Below, one piece after another: positions 6,783-8,373 of a DNA stretch of 8,373 nucleotides. The translations under genes were made by a program, and so were the position numbers. A model generated the notes under the pieces. The model searched no databases. It had not been told where the DNA came from and saw only the letters and a program-made list of their open reading frames with translations. The first letter of the stretch is position 1; the number at the start of each line of letters is the position of its first letter. The DNA is from MGBC114079 sp964531385 (lineage in GTDB: Bacteria; Bacillota; Clostridia; Lachnospirales; CAG-274), in the NCBI GenBank assembly GCA_964531385.1, contig CAZHGC010000051.1, positions 1-8,373 of the forward strand, in the 5' to 3' direction.

Positions 6783-8075
6783 TTAAGGGATGATTTCAGT
6801 AGTGTTATTGAAGGGAGGATAGTGGAGCTGCTCGAGCGTGATCTTGCCTTCCGCGATGGCCTCCTTAGCCGCGGGGATAATGATCTCACGAACGACCTTC
6901 GAGAGGTGTTTCACGGTGACACAGACCTCATTGAAGCCGTCCTTTCTCCACCAGTTCGTTCTACTCGCATACAGGCATCTGCCGCCGCAGTCCCCGTAAA
7001 TCTCGCATCTTCTGCACCTCCCATGGCCGCCGAGCTCCACAGTGCCATGGACATCGACAGGGTTGAAGCCCTCGGTCGTGATGCTCGTGATGGGGGCACA
7101 CTCGGCGGCAATGGGGCACGACGTCACAAGGCCACCGGTGGTCACATTGAAGGAGCGGAAGCCCGACGAGCAGCGGATGTGCGTCGCAGGCTTGTCGTTA
7201 ATGATGCTCCAGACGAGGCCGAGGAACGGCACGATGCCGAGGACCTTACCTTTGTGAAGCTCTTCCGCGAACCTCTGTGCAAGGCGGGTGATGCCGGGGT
7301 TGTACTTTGTGTCACGCCAGCCGAGGAAGTCGTTCCAGCGAGCGAACTTTGGGGAGTCCCAGAGGACGTCCAGCTGCCAGTGGACGTGGTCGAAGAGCGG
7401 CTGGAGGTCGCAGCAGAGGTGGAGGACGTCGACATCGATTGTGCTCCACTCGCCCACGGTCATTCTTGCAATAACATCGCCGGTGTACCCCCGAGCACGG
7501 ATCTTCCGCACTTGCTCGATGGCCTTCTCGTAGGTGTTGGTGCCACGGTTCTGATTGGTGGTGGGACCGTCGCCGTCGACACTCACAAGGATGGTGCGGA
7601 CACGGTGGAGGTGGCTGTCATCAACACGGTCGAGAAGAAGGCCGTTGGTCTGGAACACGTAGTCACACTCAAAGTCGGGACCAAGGATGTTGTCCATCAC
7701 GTCGTAGATGACATCGAGACGGAGAAGAGGCTCTCCGCCGTAGAAACAGATCACAGGTGGCTTCTCTTCCTTCTTGAAGAAGCTGAGAAGTTTCTTGTCG
7801 TAACTGATCTCACGGGGATGGGGGCTGAGGTCTTCAATGTCAAAGTTCTCGTCGCTCCCGCAGTAGATGCACTTGAGATTGCAGCTCTGTGTGAGGGTGA
7901 GGAACCAGAGAGGACGCTCGTCATCTACCTTGAGCATCTCCTTGAGATAGGTGGTGTCGTTGTCCTCAGTGAGGAATTCTTCTTCGAAAAAGATGTGGTC
8001 GTCTTCGTCTTCTTCCTCTTCGACAGAGGGAAGTGCTTCGGTTGTGACCTTCTTAACGTCTTCAGTGCTACTCAT
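6783..8075 (-). CDS. Radical SAM/SPASM enzyme resembling archaeal AF0577-type putative peptide-modifying enzymes
   Basis: A 430-residue enzyme. It would cleave S-adenosylmethionine at a 4Fe-4S cluster bound by CNLKCIYC (Cys65, 69, 72; the CxxxCxxC signature) and modify a substrate by radical chemistry. Other core elements are YGGEP (112-116), FQTNGL (141-146), ILVSVDGD (162-169) and ARMTV (203-207). The C-terminus fits the SPASM pattern exactly: Cys302-x12-Gly-x4-Cys320, then Cys354-x2-Cys357-x5-Cys363-x3-Cys367, then Cys385, implying two auxiliary Fe-S clusters. FDHVHWQLDV (228-237), GIVPF (280-284), CGGRCLYA (363-370) and the terminal NNTTEIIP match what I recall of archaeal family TIGR04084 (AF0577). 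Residues 1-55 form an acidic extension that those enzymes, as I recall, lack; it is not a typical mitochondrial presequence, so a cytosolic location is likely. The substrate is unknown and no convincing precursor peptide is nearby. The ATG at 8075 is chosen because the in-frame sequence upstream to 8303 is A/T homopolymer and microsatellite. Confidence 0.93.
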   Translation of the reverse strand: MSSTEDVKKVTTEALPSVEEEEDEDDHIFFEEEFLTEDNDTTYLKEMLKVDDERPLWFLTLTQSCNLKCIYCGSDENFDIEDLSPHPREISYDKKLLSFFKKEEKPPVICFYGGEPLLRLDVIYDVMDNILGPDFECDYVFQTNGLLLDRVDDSHLHRVRTILVSVDGDGPTTNQNRGTNTYEKAIEQVRKIRARGYTGDVIARMTVGEWSTIDVDVLHLCCDLQPLFDHVHWQLDVLWDSPKFARWNDFLGWRDTKYNPGITRLAQRFAEELHKGKVLGIVPFLGLVWSIINDKPATHIRCSSGFRSFNVTTGGLVTSCPIAAECAPITSITTEGFNPVDVHGTVELGGHGRCRRCEIYGDCGGRCLYASRTNWWRKDGFNEVCVTVKHLSKVVREIIIPAAKEAIAEGKITLEQLHYPPFNNTTEIIP

Positions 8076-8373
8076 TATAATTTTTTTTTTCTTCTTATTC
8101 TTCTTTAAATGGAAAGAAAGAGAGAATGAATGAGAATGAGAATGAGAATGGAGAGAGAGAGAAAGAAAGAAATAATAAAAAACTCTTTTTCTTCTTCTTT
8201 TTCTTCTTCTTAACTGTAAATAAAAAGAAAAAAAAAATATGGTCAGTTTATTTAAGTAATGATGTATATATATGGGAAAAAAAATTAAATATACGCTTTT
8301 CATTTCTCCCCCCTATATTGTAATTTAACAAATTAAAAAAAGAATAAATGGAAAAAGAGAGCAAATTATTTTT
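8076..8373. other. AT-rich, microsatellite-laden upstream region of the radical SAM gene
   Basis: About 300 bases with poly-T and poly-A runs, TTC repeats and a GAGAAT/GA microsatellite. On the gene's strand the leader starts with a pyrimidine-rich zone and becomes A-rich next to the ATG. It presumably contains the promoter, but no defined element was recognised and no gene was seen. Confidence 0.4.
8121..8170. repeat. GAGAAT / GA microsatellite
   Basis: Several GAGAAT units with one shortened GAAT unit pass into GA dinucleotides and then GAAA repeats. They lie about 45-95 bases upstream of the radical SAM start, within its likely leader or promoter. Confidence 0.75.

Noticed and set aside
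6822..8108. 428-codon open frame on the plus strand covering the radical SAM gene
   Set aside because: It is codon-aligned antisense to the radical SAM gene and begins at GTG. It stays open because the sense gene avoids TTA, CTA and TCA codons. The protein has no recognisable family, while the sense strand has complete catalytic motifs.
8076..8303. In-frame N-terminal extension of the radical SAM protein from an ATG at 8303, looking like a membrane anchor
   Set aside because: The extension is made of Phe, Lys, Arg, Ser and His codons from homopolymers and microsatellite, unlike the GC-rich coding part. The ATG at 8075 begins the coding composition.

Overview
The window looks like a piece of nuclear genome from a microbial eukaryote, most likely an intron-poor and possibly anaerobic protist. 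The evidence is a glycine tRNA with Pol III A and B boxes, no encoded CCA and a T-run terminator; separately transcribed genes on both strands with no ribosome binding sites; GC-rich coding blocks parted by very AT-rich spacers full of A/T homopolymers and GA or TTC microsatellites; and eukaryotic protein families (ecto-apyrase, coiled coil-FN3-SPRY). No gene needs an intron to be read through. TAA and TGA are both used as stops, so the code appears standard. I cannot name the species.

Layout. Positions 1-3089 (minus) hold one uninterrupted frame of 1029 codons that runs off the left edge: a two-pass membrane protein with a Ser-rich/acidic N-terminus, a very basic segment just before the first membrane helix, an extracellular sensor region resembling CHASE4, a second helix, a Ser/Thr/Ala low-complexity linker, and at the edge what looks like the first residues of an RGS domain. 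A tRNA-Gly(CCC) sits at 3291-3361 (minus) between this gene and a divergent NTPDase (apyrase, CD39/GDA1 family) at 3591-4970 (plus). A coiled coil-FN3-SPRY protein (5091-6422, minus) is convergent with the apyrase. Upstream of it on the same strand is a radical SAM/SPASM enzyme (6783-8075, minus) resembling archaeal peptide-modifying enzymes.

The genes do not form an operon or an evident pathway. A surface sensor probably tied to heterotrimeric G proteins, and an ectoenzyme that would hydrolyse nucleotides outside the cytosol, share a divergent spacer; a functional link is only conjecture. The two most notable points are the archaeal-type radical SAM/SPASM gene in a eukaryotic setting, with complete Fe-S cysteine motifs and an added acidic N-terminus, and a relic copy of part of its SPASM-coding region in its own 3' spacer (25 bp identical, 34 of 37 overall, 310 bp away).
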